DNA of 45,248 nt from Anaerovibrio slackiae (GTDB lineage Bacteria; Bacillota; Negativicutes; Selenomonadales; Selenomonadaceae). Of the stretch, positions 13,472-23,766 are shown piece by piece (position 1 is the stretch's first letter; each line of letters starts with the position of its first letter). Under the pieces are notes generated by a model, which saw nothing but the letters and a program-made list of their open reading frames with translations, did not search any database and had not been told where the DNA came from. The DNA lies in the NCBI RefSeq assembly GCF_009695585.1, contig NZ_VUNR01000026.1:1-45248 (forward strand), read 5' to 3'. The position numbers were made by a program, and so were the translations under genes.

Positions 13472-15283
13472 ATGAAAAGCATTAGAGCTTCTATAACGGG
13501 AGCGGCGGCGTTTGTGACCGCGATGGTGCCATCCATCGCCTTGGCAGCTGACGATCCTGGCCGTTATTCTTCTGTAGATACCCTGTGGGTAATCTTTGGT
13601 GCATGCCTGGTATTCTTTATGCAGCCTGGCTTTGCCATGGTCGAGAGCGGTTTGACCAGGGCAAAGAACGCCGGTAACATTGCCATGAAGAACTTTTCTG
13701 ACTTGGCACTTGGTTCCATCTTTTTCTGGGTTATAGGCTTCAGCCTGATGTTTGGTGATACTATTGGAGGTTTCATCGGCACGCCGGATTTCTTCTTCCA
13801 GCACTGGGATGTAGGTGAGGATGCCGGTTATCCTGCCTTTGCCTACCTGATTTTCCAGACTGTGTTCTGTGCAACCTCCGCCACCATCCTTTCCGGTGCT
13901 CTGGCAGAGCGTACCAAGTTCTCCGCTTATCTGATTATCAGCGCGCTGCTGTGCCTGGTGGTTTACCCTGTTACCGGCCACTGGACCTGGGGCGGCGGCT
14001 GGCTGGCAGATATGGGCTTCCATGATTTTGCCGGTTCTACCGTTGTTCACATGGTAGGCGGCGTGGCTGCCCTGGTTGGTGCTTATGTGCTTGGCCCTCG
14101 TATTGGCAAGTACAACGCTGATGGCACTTCCAATGGTATTCCTGGACATAACCTGACCTTGGCAGGTCTTGGCGTATTCATCCTGTGGTTCGGCTGGTTC
14201 GGCTTCAACGGTGCTTCCACCGTTTGCGCAACTGGTGATGATACTTTGGTTTCTATGGGCAGCATTTTGGTGAACACCAACATGGCTCCTGCCGTGGCTG
14301 CTGTAACTGCTATGTTTGTCACCTGGGCCCGCTATGGCAAGCCTGATGTTTCCATGACCATGAACGGTGCTCTTGCCGGCCTGGTTGGCATTACCGCTGG
14401 CTGCGATATGGTCAGCATTGCCGGTTCTTTCGCAATCGGCCTGATTTCCGGTATTCTCGTTGTTTTCTCTGTTGAGTTCTTTGACCAGAAGCTGCACATT
14501 GATGATCCTGTCGGTGCAATTTCCGTACATGGTGCCTGTGGTGCCGCAGGTACTATCCTCACCGGCGTGTTTGCGCTGGATGGTGGTCTTCTGTACAGCG
14601 GTTCTGCTGATATGCTGCTGACTCAGATTATCGGTGTAGCTGCTACTGCTGCTTATGTATTCGTGGCTATGGGCATCGTCTTCTATGCTTTGAAGGCAAC
14701 TGTTGGTGTCCGCGTTACCAAGGCTGAGGAAATTGCCGGCCTTGATGCTACTGAGCATAACCTGTCCTCTGCTTATGCAGGCTTTATGACTGGTGATGCT
14801 TTTGAGGCGCCTATCCCTGTGGGCGAGGCTTCCGAGGAAGCAAAGGATATGGCTGTGGAGGTTTCCGCTGCTCCTGCTGCTTCCCATGATGAGGTTGTTG
14901 ATACCAACAAGACTCATATTTCCTGCGTAACCATTATCACTTCCGAGGAGCGTTTCGAGCGCTTGAAGGTGGCTTTGGAGCGCATCGGCATTACCGGTAT
15001 GACGGTTACCCGTGTCCTTGGCTATGGCATCCAGAAGGGCCACGGCCAGATGTATCGTGGTGCTGCCGTAGCTTCCAAGCTTGTGCCGAAGGTACAGATT
15101 GACATCGTTGTATCCAAGATTGCTCCTGCTGCAATCATCAACGTTGCCAAGAAGGTTCTTTACACCGGCCACTATGGCGATGGCAAGATTTTCGTTCACA
15201 CCATGGACAATGTTGTGAAGATTCGTACCGGCGAGGAGGGCTTTGATGCTTTGCAGGACAAGCCGTTGCCGGAGGGCAAGTAA
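13472..15283 (+). CDS. amt: Ammonium transporter fused to a PII signalling domain
   Basis: A 603-aa fusion. Residues 1-25 are a signal peptide (cleavage near ALA). Residues 35-440 are an Amt/MEP channel with about eleven membrane helices. The twin pore histidines are present in VVHMVGG and ISVHGACG, and the substrate-gate tryptophan region in GHWTWGGGW. After an Ala/Glu-rich linker, residues 490-600 are a GlnB/GlnK-type PII domain with a T-loop (GHGQMYRG, the Tyr at the usual uridylylation position), the B-loop TGHYGDGKIFV and the C-loop KIRTGEE. PII normally plugs the channel from the cytoplasm when nitrogen is plentiful; here it is tethered. ATG 13472 is used because GAAAGGA lies 11 bases upstream. 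Confidence 0.95.
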   Translation: MKSIRASITGAAAFVTAMVPSIALAADDPGRYSSVDTLWVIFGACLVFFMQPGFAMVESGLTRAKNAGNIAMKNFSDLALGSIFFWVIGFSLMFGDTIGGFIGTPDFFFQHWDVGEDAGYPAFAYLIFQTVFCATSATILSGALAERTKFSAYLIISALLCLVVYPVTGHWTWGGGWLADMGFHDFAGSTVVHMVGGVAALVGAYVLGPRIGKYNADGTSNGIPGHNLTLAGLGVFILWFGWFGFNGASTVCATGDDTLVSMGSILVNTNMAPAVAAVTAMFVTWARYGKPDVSMTMNGALAGLVGITAGCDMVSIAGSFAIGLISGILVVFSVEFFDQKLHIDDPVGAISVHGACGAAGTILTGVFALDGGLLYSGSADMLLTQIIGVAATAAYVFVAMGIVFYALKATVGVRVTKAEEIAGLDATEHNLSSAYAGFMTGDAFEAPIPVGEASEEAKDMAVEVSAAPAASHDEVVDTNKTHISCVTIITSEERFERLKVALERIGITGMTVTRVLGYGIQKGHGQMYRGAAVASKLVPKVQIDIVVSKIAPAAIINVAKKVLYTGHYGDGKIFVHTMDNVVKIRTGEEGFDALQDKPLPEGK

Positions 15284-15463
15284 TCACTGCTGTTATGGGC
15301 ATGGTGGTTATCCCTGTTGTTTTTATCGGATGCTGGCTTAGTAGTACACAGCAATAGCGTATTCTCTGCGCTATATACTAACTGAGCATCAACCATATAT
15401 GGTAGCTGTTTGGAGACCCCTAGTTCCGGCAGTTATCGACCAATTATATATCTCCTTTAGAAG

Positions 15464-15503
15464 ACGCAGCTTTCCATCATCCCCGGAAAGCTGCGTTTTT
15501 TTT
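15464..15503 (+). terminator. Intrinsic terminator after amt
   Basis: ACGCAGCTTTCC and GGAAAGCTGCGT form a 12-bp stem with a 9-base loop and are followed by eight T. The rest of the 15284-15582 gap shows nothing else. Confidence 0.9.
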
Positions 15504-15582
15504 GTTTTTCCTATATAAATTTTCTGCGTTTTGTGGTACAATGTAGATAATATATTCCAAACGTATGCAGGGAGGGTAAAAA

Positions 15583-17670
15583 ATGCTTCCAAAGCTGAAT
15601 AATATGGATTTTGATAATGACAAGGCGGTGCCATTCAAGGTGGTGGCGCCCTTTGAGCCTATGGGGGATCAGCCTCAGGCGGTGGAGGATTTGGCGGCAG
15701 GCATCGAGAACGGGCAGGAGGCCCAGGTGCTGCTGGGGGCTACCGGCACGGGCAAGACTTTTACCATAGCCAAGCTGATTGAGAAGGTGCAGCGGCCTAC
15801 CCTGGTCATTGCCCACAACAAGACGCTGGCGGCACAGCTGGCCAGCGAGTTCAAGGCTTTTTTCCCTGACAATTATGTAGGATATTTTGTCAGCTATTAT
15901 GATTATTACCAGCCGGAGGCCTATATTGCCTCTACGGATACATATATCGAGAAGGATGCTTCTATCAATGACGAGATTGATGAGCTGCGGCACTCTGCTA
16001 CCTGCTCTCTCTTTGAGCGGCGTGATGTGATTGTCGTGGCCAGCGTGTCCTGCATCTATGGCCTGGGTTCCCCGGAAAGCTATCATGAGATGGTGCTGTC
16101 CCTGCACAAGGGGCAGGAAACCGACCGTGATGCCATCCTCAGGCGGCTGGTCACCATGCAGTATGAGCGGAATGATATGGTGCTGGAACGTGGCAATTTC
16201 CGGGTGCGGGGGGATGTCATCGAGGTCTTTCCGGCCGGGTACAACAACAGGGCAGTGCGCATCGAGCTGTTCGGGGACGAGGTGGACAGGATTCTGGAGT
16301 TTGATGTGCTGACAGGGCAGGTTATTGGCGAGCGCATTCATTCCATGATTTTCCCTGCCTCCCACTATGTCACCAACAGGGAGGATTTGGAAACAGCTAT
16401 GGGCACCATCCGGCAGGAGATGGAGGAACAGGTCAAGTATTTTAAAGGGGAAAACAAGCTGATTGAGGCACAGCGGATTGAGCAGCGGGTGAATTATGAT
16501 TTGGAAATGATTCAGGAAATGGGCTACTGCTCCGGCATTGAGAATTATTCACGCCATCTGACTCAGAGGGCGGCAGGGGATGCGCCATATACGCTGCTGG
16601 ATTATTTCCCGGAGGATTTTCTGATTGTCATTGATGAGTCCCATGTTACCCTGCCTCAGATTCGCGCCATGTATGCAGGGGACCGCTCCCGGAAGGAATC
16701 CCTGGTCAATAACGGCTTCCGGCTGCCTTCTGCCTATGATAATCGTCCCTTGAAGTTTGAGGAGTTCGAGAAGCGTATCAACCAGATTGTCTATGTATCG
16801 GCAACCCCTGCCAAGTATGAGCTGGGGCAGGCCCAGCAGATTGCCCAGCAGATTATCCGCCCTACGGGGCTTCTGGACCCGGAGATTGAGATTCGTCCTT
16901 TGGAAGGGCAGATGGATGACCTGCTGGGGGAGATTCATCTCAGGGTGGCAAAAAATCAGCGGGTACTGGTGACAACCCTGACCAAGCGCATGGCGGAAAA
17001 CCTGACGGATTATTTGAAGGATATGGGGGTAAAGGTGCGCTACCTGCATTCGGATATTGCTACTATTGAACGGGCGGAGATTATCAAGGAGTTGCGCCTG
17101 GGGAAGTTCGATGTGCTGGTGGGCATTAATCTGCTGAGAGAAGGGCTGGACATGCCGGAGGTATCGTTGGTAGCGATTCTGGATGCGGACAAGGAGGGCT
17201 TTTTGCGTTCTGATACTTCCCTGATTCAGACCATCGGCAGGGCGGCACGGAACGCCGAGGGCAGGGTTATCATGTATGCTGACGTGGTTACTGACTCCAT
17301 GCGCCGGGCTATTGACGAGACATCGCGCCGCCGCCAGGTGCAGCAGGAGTACAATCAGGCTCATGGCATTGTGCCAAAGACCATTATCAAGCCGGTGAAG
17401 GATTTGATTGAGCTTACCCTGGTGGCAGAGTCCAGTGGTGAGTACAAGGTGGATGTGGATGCCACGGCACGGGCGGCAGCCAAGAAGCTGCAGGTGCCGG
17501 GGAAGAAGATGACCAAGAAGGAGTCTGAGGCACTGTTGAAGGCATTGATGAAGGAAATGCAGATGGCGTCCCGTTCCCTGGAATTTGAACGGGCGGCGCA
17601 GCTGCGGGATATGATTTTTGAGCTGGAGGATGCCATGGGGAAGAAATCCAGCAGGAAGAAGAAAAGCTGA
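15583..17670 (+). CDS. uvrB: Excinuclease ABC subunit B
   Basis: UvrB is the helicase-like damage-verifying subunit of nucleotide excision repair. It is delivered by UvrA and then recruits UvrC. Visible are Walker A (GATGTGKT, near residue 52), the beta-hairpin that inserts into damaged DNA ([11 protein letters not shown]), the helicase DESH box ([11 protein letters not shown]), motif VI (QTIGRAARN) and the C-terminal UVR domain (residues 640-680, [15 protein letters not shown]) that binds UvrC. Length (695 aa) is somewhat above the usual 660-680. AGGGAGG precedes the ATG. uvrA follows after 147 bases, so the pair is likely co-expressed. Confidence 0.98.
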   Translation: MLPKLNNMDFDNDKAVPFKVVAPFEPMGDQPQAVEDLAAGIENGQEAQVLLGATGTGKTFTIAKLIEKVQRPTLVIAHNKTLAAQLASEFKAFFPDNYVGYFVSYYDYYQPEAYIASTDTYIEKDASINDEIDELRHSATCSLFERRDVIVVASVSCIYGLGSPESYHEMVLSLHKGQETDRDAILRRLVTMQYERNDMVLERGNFRVRGDVIEVFPAGYNNRAVRIELFGDEVDRILEFDVLTGQVIGERIHSMIFPASHYVTNREDLETAMGTIRQEMEEQVKYFKGENKLIEAQRIEQRVNYDLEMIQEMGYCSGIENYSRHLTQRAAGDAPYTLLDYFPEDFLIVIDESHVTLPQIRAMYAGDRSRKESLVNNGFRLPSAYDNRPLKFEEFEKRINQIVYVSATPAKYELGQAQQIAQQIIRPTGLLDPEIEIRPLEGQMDDLLGEIHLRVAKNQRVLVTTLTKRMAENLTDYLKDMGVKVRYLHSDIATIERAEIIKELRLGKFDVLVGINLLREGLDMPEVSLVAILDADKEGFLRSDTSLIQTIGRAARNAEGRVIMYADVVTDSMRRAIDETSRRRQVQQEYNQAHGIVPKTIIKPVKDLIELTLVAESSGEYKVDVDATARAAAKKLQVPGKKMTKKESEALLKALMKEMQMASRSLEFERAAQLRDMIFELEDAMGKKSSRKKKS

Positions 17671-17671
17671 A

Positions 17672-17735
17672 AATATTAGCTTAAACTATTAGCTGAAAAT
17701 ATTAGTTGAAATATCAGCTGAAAATAGTATTTGCG
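17672..17735. repeat. Imperfect 15-bp tandem repeats between uvrB and uvrA
   Basis: A motif close to ATTAGCTGAAAAT is repeated about four times (ATTAGCTTAAACT, ATTAGCTGAAAAT, ATTAGTTGAAAT, ATCAGCTGAAAAT). It forms no strong terminator. It may be a slippage product. Confidence 0.6.
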
Positions 17736-17817
17736 AAGAAGCAGGCATAAAAAAGCGTGTGAGAAAGAGCCGGTCTGAATGGCTGGCATGTATTGGAAAG
17801 GATAAAGCAGGTTAGCT

Positions 17818-20634
17818 ATGGATAAATATATCAGGATACGAGGTGCCAGGCAGCACAACCTTAAAAATATCAATCTGGATATTCCCAGGGACAAGATGGT
17901 GGTGATTACGGGGCTGTCCGGCTCCGGCAAGTCATCACTGGCTTTTGATACGATTTATGCCGAGGGGCAGCGGCGGTATATGGAGTCCCTGTCCTCCTAT
18001 GCCAGGCAGTTCCTGGGGCAGATGGACAAGCCGGATGTGGACTATATAGAGGGGCTTTCCCCGGCGATTTCCATTGACCAGAAGACCACCAGCCGCAATC
18101 CCCGTTCTACGGTGGGGACAGTGACGGAAATTTACGATTATCTCCGTTTGCTGTTTGCCAGGGTGGGGCATCCCCACTGTCCGAAATGTGGCAAGCCGGT
18201 CAATCAGCAGTCCATCGACCAGATGCTGGACCAGCTTCTGCTGCTGCCGGAGCGGACGAAGCTCCTGGTGATGGCCCAGGCTGTCCGGGGCAAGAAGGGG
18301 GAGCACAAGAAGCTTCTGGAGCATATTCGCAAGGAGGGCTATACCCGTCTGAGGATTGACGGTGAAATGCGGGATGCCGGTGAGGAAATCCTGCTGGAAA
18401 AGAATAAGAAGCATACTATTGAGGTGATAGTGGACAGGCTGGTGATTCGCGAGGAAATCCGTGCCCGTTTGGCGGAGTCCATGGAAACTGCCCTTAAAAT
18501 GGGACAGGGGGTTGCCTATGTGCAGATTGTGGATGGGGAGCTGCTGATGTTCAGCCAGAATTTTGCTTGTGAGGACTGCGGCATCAGCCTGCCGGAGATT
18601 ACGCCGCGGATGTTTTCCTTTAACAGTCCCTTCGGTGCCTGTCCAGTGTGCAGCGGCCTGGGCAGCCAGATGAAGCTGGATCTGGATATGGTGCTGCCGG
18701 ATAAGTCCCTGAGCCTGGCTGGTGGAGCGGTGGCTCCTTTGTCCAGCAATACCAAGTCATATTCCATGTGCCAGATGAAGGCGGTGCTGGAAAAGCATGG
18801 CTGTGATTTGGATACGCCTTGGCAGGATTTGCCAGCCAAGGTGCAGGATTTGCTGTTGTATGGCACCGGGGAGGTGCGGTATGATTTTGGCTATGAGAAC
18901 ATGTTCGGCATTTACAAGATACATAATGGCCCCTTTGAGGGGATTATGCCTCTGCTGGAACGCCGCTACAAGGAGTCCGACTCGGATATGATGCGTGAGG
19001 AATACGAGAATTACATGAGCATCAGCCTCTGTCCTGAGTGCCATGGCGCCAGGCTGAAGCCGGAGGTGCTGGCGGTGACGATTGGCGGCAGGAATATCCA
19101 GCAGGTGACGGATATGACGGTACGGGACTGCCGGGAGTTTTTCCAGCAGGTGGATTTTTCTGACAGGGAGCGCACTATCGGCAAGCAGGTGCTGAAGGAA
19201 ATCAATGCCCGGCTGGGTTTTCTGGTAACAGTGGGACTGGAATATCTCACCCTCTCCCGGGCGGCAGGTACTTTGTCCGGCGGCGAGGCCCAGCGCATCA
19301 GGCTGGCTACCCAGATTGGCTCAGGGCTGGTAGGTGTATTGTATATACTTGACGAGCCAAGCATCGGGCTGCATCAGCGTGACAATAATAAATTGCTGGA
19401 AGCGTTGCAGAATTTGCGTAATATGGGCAATACACTGCTGGTGGTGGAGCATGACGAGGATACCATGCGTGTGGCAGACCATATTATAGATATCGGTCCC
19501 GGTGCCGGTTCCCAGGGGGGCTATGTGGTGGCACAGGGGACGGCTGAGGAAATCATGCAGGTGCCGGAGTCCGTTACCGGCCAGTATCTGAGCCACAGGA
19601 AGGAAATTCCTGTGCCGGAGGTGCGGCGCAGGGGCAACGGCAAATTATTGGAAATTGTGGGTGCGGCTGAGAATAATCTGAAGGATGTGCATCTGAAGCT
19701 GCCCCTGGGGGTATTTACGGTGATTACCGGCGTGTCCGGCTCCGGCAAGAGTACCCTGATTAATGAAATTCTCTACAAGGCTGTGGCATCAAAATTGTAT
19801 CGTGCCAAGGGCAGGCCGGGGAAATTTAAAAAGCTGCTGGGCATTGAAAATGTGGACAAGGTTATTGATATTGACCAGTCGCCTATCGGCAGGACGCCAC
19901 GCTCCAACCCTGCTACCTATACCGGGGTATTTGATTTGATCCGCACTCTTTTCAGCCAGTGCTCCGAGGCGAAAATGCGGGGCTATAAGCCTGGGCGTTT
20001 CAGCTTTAATGTGAAGGGGGGACGCTGTGAAACCTGCAAGGGGGACGGTATCATCAAGATTGAGATGCACTTTTTGTCCGATGTGTATGTGCCTTGCGAG
20101 GTCTGCGGCGGTGCCAGGTACAACCGGGAAACCCTTGAGGTAAAGTACAAGGGCAAGTCGATTGCTGATGTGCTGGACATGACTATTGAGGAGGCGGTGG
20201 AGTTCTTTAAGAATGTGCCGCGGATTGCCAACAAGCTGCAGGTGCTGCAGGATGTGGGGCTGGGCTATGTGCGGCTGGGACAGTCGGCTACTACCCTGTC
20301 CGGCGGTGAGGCGCAGCGCGTCAAGCTGGCAACGGAGCTGTCCCGCCGTTCTACCGGCAAGACACTGTACATTTTGGATGAGCCGACTACGGGACTGCAC
20401 ACGGCTGATATTCACAAGCTGCTGGGAATTCTCCAGCGATTGGTGGATGGCGGTGACTCGGTGGTGGTTATTGAGCATAATCTTGATGTAATAAAGAGTG
20501 CCGACCATATCGTGGATTTGGGACCGGAAGGCGGTGACAAGGGTGGCACTATTGTGGCACAGGGAACGCCGGAGGAAATCGTGCAGGTGACGGAGTCTTA
20601 TACGGGCAGGTTTTTGAAGCCGCTGCTGGAGTGA
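17818..20634 (+). CDS. uvrA: Excinuclease ABC subunit A
   Basis: UvrA is the ABC-type ATPase that finds DNA lesions and loads UvrB. Two nucleotide-binding domains are seen: Walker A in GLSGSGKSS (near residue 31) and [10 protein letters not shown] (near 640), each with its own LSGGEAQR signature and DEPS/DEPT Walker B. Zinc modules are seen at [19 protein letters not shown] and CETCKGDG...CEVCGG. Length (938 aa) is standard. AAGGATAAAG...AGG gives a modest ribosome site. It follows uvrB on the same strand. Confidence 0.98.
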   Translation: MDKYIRIRGARQHNLKNINLDIPRDKMVVITGLSGSGKSSLAFDTIYAEGQRRYMESLSSYARQFLGQMDKPDVDYIEGLSPAISIDQKTTSRNPRSTVGTVTEIYDYLRLLFARVGHPHCPKCGKPVNQQSIDQMLDQLLLLPERTKLLVMAQAVRGKKGEHKKLLEHIRKEGYTRLRIDGEMRDAGEEILLEKNKKHTIEVIVDRLVIREEIRARLAESMETALKMGQGVAYVQIVDGELLMFSQNFACEDCGISLPEITPRMFSFNSPFGACPVCSGLGSQMKLDLDMVLPDKSLSLAGGAVAPLSSNTKSYSMCQMKAVLEKHGCDLDTPWQDLPAKVQDLLLYGTGEVRYDFGYENMFGIYKIHNGPFEGIMPLLERRYKESDSDMMREEYENYMSISLCPECHGARLKPEVLAVTIGGRNIQQVTDMTVRDCREFFQQVDFSDRERTIGKQVLKEINARLGFLVTVGLEYLTLSRAAGTLSGGEAQRIRLATQIGSGLVGVLYILDEPSIGLHQRDNNKLLEALQNLRNMGNTLLVVEHDEDTMRVADHIIDIGPGAGSQGGYVVAQGTAEEIMQVPESVTGQYLSHRKEIPVPEVRRRGNGKLLEIVGAAENNLKDVHLKLPLGVFTVITGVSGSGKSTLINEILYKAVASKLYRAKGRPGKFKKLLGIENVDKVIDIDQSPIGRTPRSNPATYTGVFDLIRTLFSQCSEAKMRGYKPGRFSFNVKGGRCETCKGDGIIKIEMHFLSDVYVPCEVCGGARYNRETLEVKYKGKSIADVLDMTIEEAVEFFKNVPRIANKLQVLQDVGLGYVRLGQSATTLSGGEAQRVKLATELSRRSTGKTLYILDEPTTGLHTADIHKLLGILQRLVDGGDSVVVIEHNLDVIKSADHIVDLGPEGGDKGGTIVAQGTPEEIVQVTESYTGRFLKPLLE

Positions 20635-20752
20635 GTGGTTAGATGGTGGCTGTGGTGCACTGTGTTTTTTCGTGTGCCACAGTACTGGTTTTTGGAAGAC
20701 TGCTAGTAAAAATAGTGTCCATAGATGGCACATGTGATATAATGTAATTGTA

Positions 20753-20878
20753 ATGGTTAAGTTCGTTAAGGAAGGGCAGGTGATTGCCATGTGGAAAGCA
20801 GTTACAAAACCTTTTATGAATATAGAGAAAATACATCCTCAGCAGATGGAAGATGTAAAGGAGTTTTCAAAGAAATAA
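20753..20878 (+). CDS. Small 41-residue protein, unknown
   Basis: The frame MVKFVKEGQVIAMWKAVTKP... ends in EDVKEFSKK and is followed directly by a clear terminator (20879-20922), which supports it being a transcribed unit. A TATAAT lies 14 bases upstream of the first ATG. A start at ATG 20789, with an AAGGAAGGG upstream, is equally possible (29 aa). No family is recognised. It could be the tail of a decayed gene. Confidence 0.4.
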   Translation: MVKFVKEGQVIAMWKAVTKPFMNIEKIHPQQMEDVKEFSKK

Positions 20879-20879
20879 T

Positions 20880-20922
20880 AAAAGATGTGTTCTACTTCAT
20901 TAGATAGAATACATCTTTTTTC
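20880..20922 (+). terminator. Intrinsic terminator
   Basis: AGATGTGTTCTA and TAGAATACATCT form a 12-bp stem with one mismatch, flanked by A and T runs, so it can work in both directions. It also ends the leftward uracil-DNA-glycosylase-like gene. Confidence 0.8.
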
Positions 20923-20952
20923 AATAGTGAATATTAAGTGCGCAATAGGGGA

Positions 20953-21561
20953 TTAGACCAGTCTTTCAATCATAGCTAGACATTTTTGTTTTCCACCATT
21001 AGCTGGATGCCTGATGTAATGGTCATCATTGAGCTTTAATTGTTTCTGGGCAGTTCTGCCAATGGCATAAATATTTGATGAGTCTATGTTGAACATTTCG
21101 CAAAGAATCTGGAGCTGTTGTAATCCGAAATCAATTTCTGCTTTTGTCGGTTTGCGGTTGGACCGGATATTTCCAGCTTTATATGGGTGGAACGGAAAGG
21201 CGTTCCACATAAGCGGTATAATCTTAGTATTTCGTAACCCTTCCCATATAACATTAGCAGATATTTCGGATGTATCGCTAGTGTCAGGATGACGTTTCCA
21301 TTTACCAAGGCCAAAGTAATTATCGGGACTTATTAGTTGTTTTTCATCGGTGAAGGGAATGCCGGTAAGCTGGCAGCCTCTATAGCCGGGTGCTTCGCCA
21401 ACCAGCATAATGCCTGAACCGTGTTTAGCAACATGCAAAAGGTAATTTTCAAGATTATACCTGCAGTTTTCTTTTTCGTATGGATTTTGTATGGGATGAT
21501 TACTGATTGTACTGTCAAATTGGCAGAGGCTTTCAACAAAGGAATGAATTGCTTTTTCCAT
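20953..21561 (-). CDS. Uracil-DNA glycosylase superfamily protein
   Basis: A 202-aa protein of the UDG superfamily (PF03167-like). The water-activating loop region reads MLVGEAPGYRGCQLTGIPFTDE, the variant seen in family 4/5-like and single-domain bacterial members. The middle NAFPFHPY motif and the late RHPANGG segment, which corresponds to the His-Pro catalytic loop (HPS in others), are also present. It probably removes damaged or deaminated bases from DNA, but substrate and activity cannot be told. AGAAGG sits 6 bases before the ATG. The neighbouring 94-aa gene runs in the same direction; the ADP-ribose genes are divergent from both. Confidence 0.8.
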   Translation of the reverse strand: MEKAIHSFVESLCQFDSTISNHPIQNPYEKENCRYNLENYLLHVAKHGSGIMLVGEAPGYRGCQLTGIPFTDEKQLISPDNYFGLGKWKRHPDTSDTSEISANVIWEGLRNTKIIPLMWNAFPFHPYKAGNIRSNRKPTKAEIDFGLQQLQILCEMFNIDSSNIYAIGRTAQKQLKLNDDHYIRHPANGGKQKCLAMIERLV

Positions 21562-21649
21562 AGTAAACCTTCTTTCTATATAGTAAGTTTATGTATCTCA
21601 TAAGGCTATTATAGGTCAAATGTTAAGAATCCTCAAGAGAAGTATGTAT

Positions 21650-21934
21650 TTATTCAAACTCTTTTTTCTCAGGTGGTATCATAAAGTCAATAATATGATA
21701 TGCCCCTTCGATTTCTTCATAGGTCTTTTCATCGCTTGTCAGTATGTCGAGCAGGTAGACATCAATGAACATATTTTTTTGCATTGAGTTCATGGCAAGC
21801 AGGGATTCTGGGGTAAAGCCTGCCTTGAAAATAATGTCAGTGGCACATTGCAGAATCAGCTCATTGTTACTGGGACGACATTCTATAACCTCATCGTTTT
21901 CTTTTTTGCTTTCATTTTCATTTTCGTTGTTCAT
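21650..21934 (-). CDS. Small acidic protein of unknown function
   Basis: A 94-aa protein with an acidic, Asn/Glu/Lys-rich start (NNENENESKKENDE) and a helical remainder (NELILQCATDIIFKAG, MQKNMFIDVYLLDIL). No family is recognised. GAGGTGA upstream is a good ribosome site. It lies 88 bases upstream of the UDG-like gene on the same strand and is divergent from the first PARG-like gene at 22131. In size and charge it could be an immunity or anti-toxin type partner, but this is only a guess. Confidence 0.55.
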   Translation of the reverse strand: MNNENENESKKENDEVIECRPSNNELILQCATDIIFKAGFTPESLLAMNSMQKNMFIDVYLLDILTSDEKTYEEIEGAYHIIDFMIPPEKKEFE

Positions 21935-21997
21935 GTAATCACCTCATAATGCAGCTTGGATTTTGATTTTTGGGTTTCAATTGCTTCTGTCATCATT

Positions 21998-22042
21998 GTA
22001 CATCAGATGAATAACAAAAATGTCCTAAAATACGGACATTTT
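21998..22042. promoter_or_regulatory. Candidate operator region upstream of the PARG-macrodomain genes
   Basis: GTACATCA (21998-22005) matches the half-site of the palindrome in front of the WYL regulator gene (28823-28848). Next to it, AAAATGTCC and GGACATTTT form an inverted repeat (22017-22025 and 22034-22042). Both lie between the divergent genes at 21934 and 22131. Confidence 0.4.
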
Positions 22043-22130
22043 GACTTCGGGGATATGCTAGAATATGCATGTAAACAGGTGATGTGATGATATGTGCAGG
22101 CTTTGAAAAATTGAAGGGGGCTACTGCATT

Positions 22131-23708
22131 ATGAATGAGGCAATAACTAAAAAGAAATATCGTAGCCAGGGCAGTTATACCGAGAGAATGAGGTTGAAGA
22201 AAATTGCGAAAGAGACCATGAAGATTACCCGGCAGGGCTATTATGAGCTGAATGGTATGCGCATTGAGCTGCCAAAGCGCAAATATGATGAAGTGATTGC
22301 TATCACGCCTGAACAGGCTGATGCGGCAAGATGGTCCCTGCTGGGGCGCAAGCTGTCAAAAAACTATCCTGGTAATATTTATGTATGGTGTATCAGTTCC
22401 TTTGGGGCTGTGGCATGCTTTGACAGGTTTCTTGTGCTGAATTTTGCCAATGCCTTTACGCCTGGGGGTGGTTTTATGAATGGTGCCGAGGCGCAGGAAG
22501 AAAGCCTGTGCCGTGAAAGTACCTTGTATGCATCCCTTGTCACTGAAAAGGCTGTCGGCATGTATGAGTATAACCGCAGCCTGAATAGTCCGGCTGCTTC
22601 AGATTATATGCTCCTTTCGCCAGAGGTGTGCGTATTCCGTGACCATGACAGCCATAAGCTGCTTGAAAAGCCATATACGGCTTCTGTTCTTACTGTGCCT
22701 GCCGTAAACCTGCATGGCTACGATGACTGCGTTCATAAGCCTGCTTCGCAGGAGATTGATGAGCTTATGTACAGGCGCATTGAAAATATGCTGGCTGTTG
22801 CTATAGCGCATGAGTATAAAAATCTCATTTTGGGGGCGTGGGGGTGTGGTGCCTTCGGTCATGATGCCAGGCGTGTGGCTGAGTATTTTTACAATCTTTT
22901 GGTGACAAAAGGGTATCGCAATTATTTTGACAATATCTGCTTTGCCATTCCTGACGATGCTCCGCAAGCCAATCAAGAGAATAATCTCGAACAGCATGCT
23001 CATTCAGATAAAGAAGATAATTTTGATGTTTTTGACGAGGTTTTTGCTGATGTGCTGAGATATGACATTGATACATATTTCTCATCATCCAAGCCGGAGG
23101 CAGCTGAGCTGCTGGCTGCTAAGGCTGCCGATGTGGCACAGGTTGACTATCGTGAGTTTGCTATTAATAATGTCTTAAAAGGGTATTATCCGGCACAAGC
23201 TGCCTATGTGCGCTATAATTTTCCGCCTGCCAATATCAGTAAGCTGAATATCGGCTATGCCTATGGTGTTACCAGGCTGTGGGATGCCTATATGGCAGAG
23301 CAGTGGGGGTGTGAGGGCGATAAATCCGTGTGTTTCTATCTGTCTGACATTCATGATATATGGTGCAGCAGTTATGAAGATATAGACAAGCCCTATCCTT
23401 TTAATGAGCGTTCCGAGGCAGAGCCTTTTACGGCTGATACCCTGGGGAAGGGGCACCATGTCCTTTGCCGCGGTATGCGCTATCTGGGGTGCGTAGACGA
23501 TGTCTATCGCATCAGTCCATATCTGTCCTATCTTGTTGACAGAGGGCTGTTAGAGTTTTTGACAGAAGAACACAATGGGTATGTTTTGATGCTTAAAGAT
23601 GCAGATAATAATTCGGTGGTGGGCGTTACAGTAGCCCTTGAAAAAGCAGGTGAGCTGCTTGCCAAGACACCGCTGGCATGGAAGAAGTTTCCAGGCTGCA
23701 AGAGTTAA
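22131..23708 (+). CDS. TIGR02452/microbial PARG-like protein, copy 1
   Basis: Probable poly(ADP-ribose) or ADP-ribose hydrolase of the bacterial PARG type. Residues 30-285 are the TIGR02452 domain, with the signature PGGGFMNGAEAQEESLC (GGG, then QEE). FANAFTPGG and the late LGAWGCGAFGHD loop complete the ADP-ribose pocket. Residues 300-355 are an acidic linker. Residues 355-525 are a separate domain (NIGYAYGVTRLWD, VCFYLSDIHD) that also ends the protein at 24949-26637 and is otherwise not recognised. AAGGGGG precedes the ATG. It starts a rightward run with the macrodomain gene 58 bases downstream. It presumably removes ADP-ribose from proteins or DNA. Confidence 0.85.
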   Translation: MNEAITKKKYRSQGSYTERMRLKKIAKETMKITRQGYYELNGMRIELPKRKYDEVIAITPEQADAARWSLLGRKLSKNYPGNIYVWCISSFGAVACFDRFLVLNFANAFTPGGGFMNGAEAQEESLCRESTLYASLVTEKAVGMYEYNRSLNSPAASDYMLLSPEVCVFRDHDSHKLLEKPYTASVLTVPAVNLHGYDDCVHKPASQEIDELMYRRIENMLAVAIAHEYKNLILGAWGCGAFGHDARRVAEYFYNLLVTKGYRNYFDNICFAIPDDAPQANQENNLEQHAHSDKEDNFDVFDEVFADVLRYDIDTYFSSSKPEAAELLAAKAADVAQVDYREFAINNVLKGYYPAQAAYVRYNFPPANISKLNIGYAYGVTRLWDAYMAEQWGCEGDKSVCFYLSDIHDIWCSSYEDIDKPYPFNERSEAEPFTADTLGKGHHVLCRGMRYLGCVDDVYRISPYLSYLVDRGLLEFLTEEHNGYVLMLKDADNNSVVGVTVALEKAGELLAKTPLAWKKFPGCKS

Positions 23709-23766
23709 AAACGATAAATTGTAAATATAAAAGGCAGATAATGCTGATATATGCGAGGTGCTTGTT

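Noticed and set aside
13469-15199. A very long open frame antisense to the amt-PII gene (576 codons)
   Set aside because: It mirrors the biased codon use of the sense gene, has no ribosome site and gives no recognisable protein. The same holds for long antisense frames over hcp, uvrA, glmU and prs.
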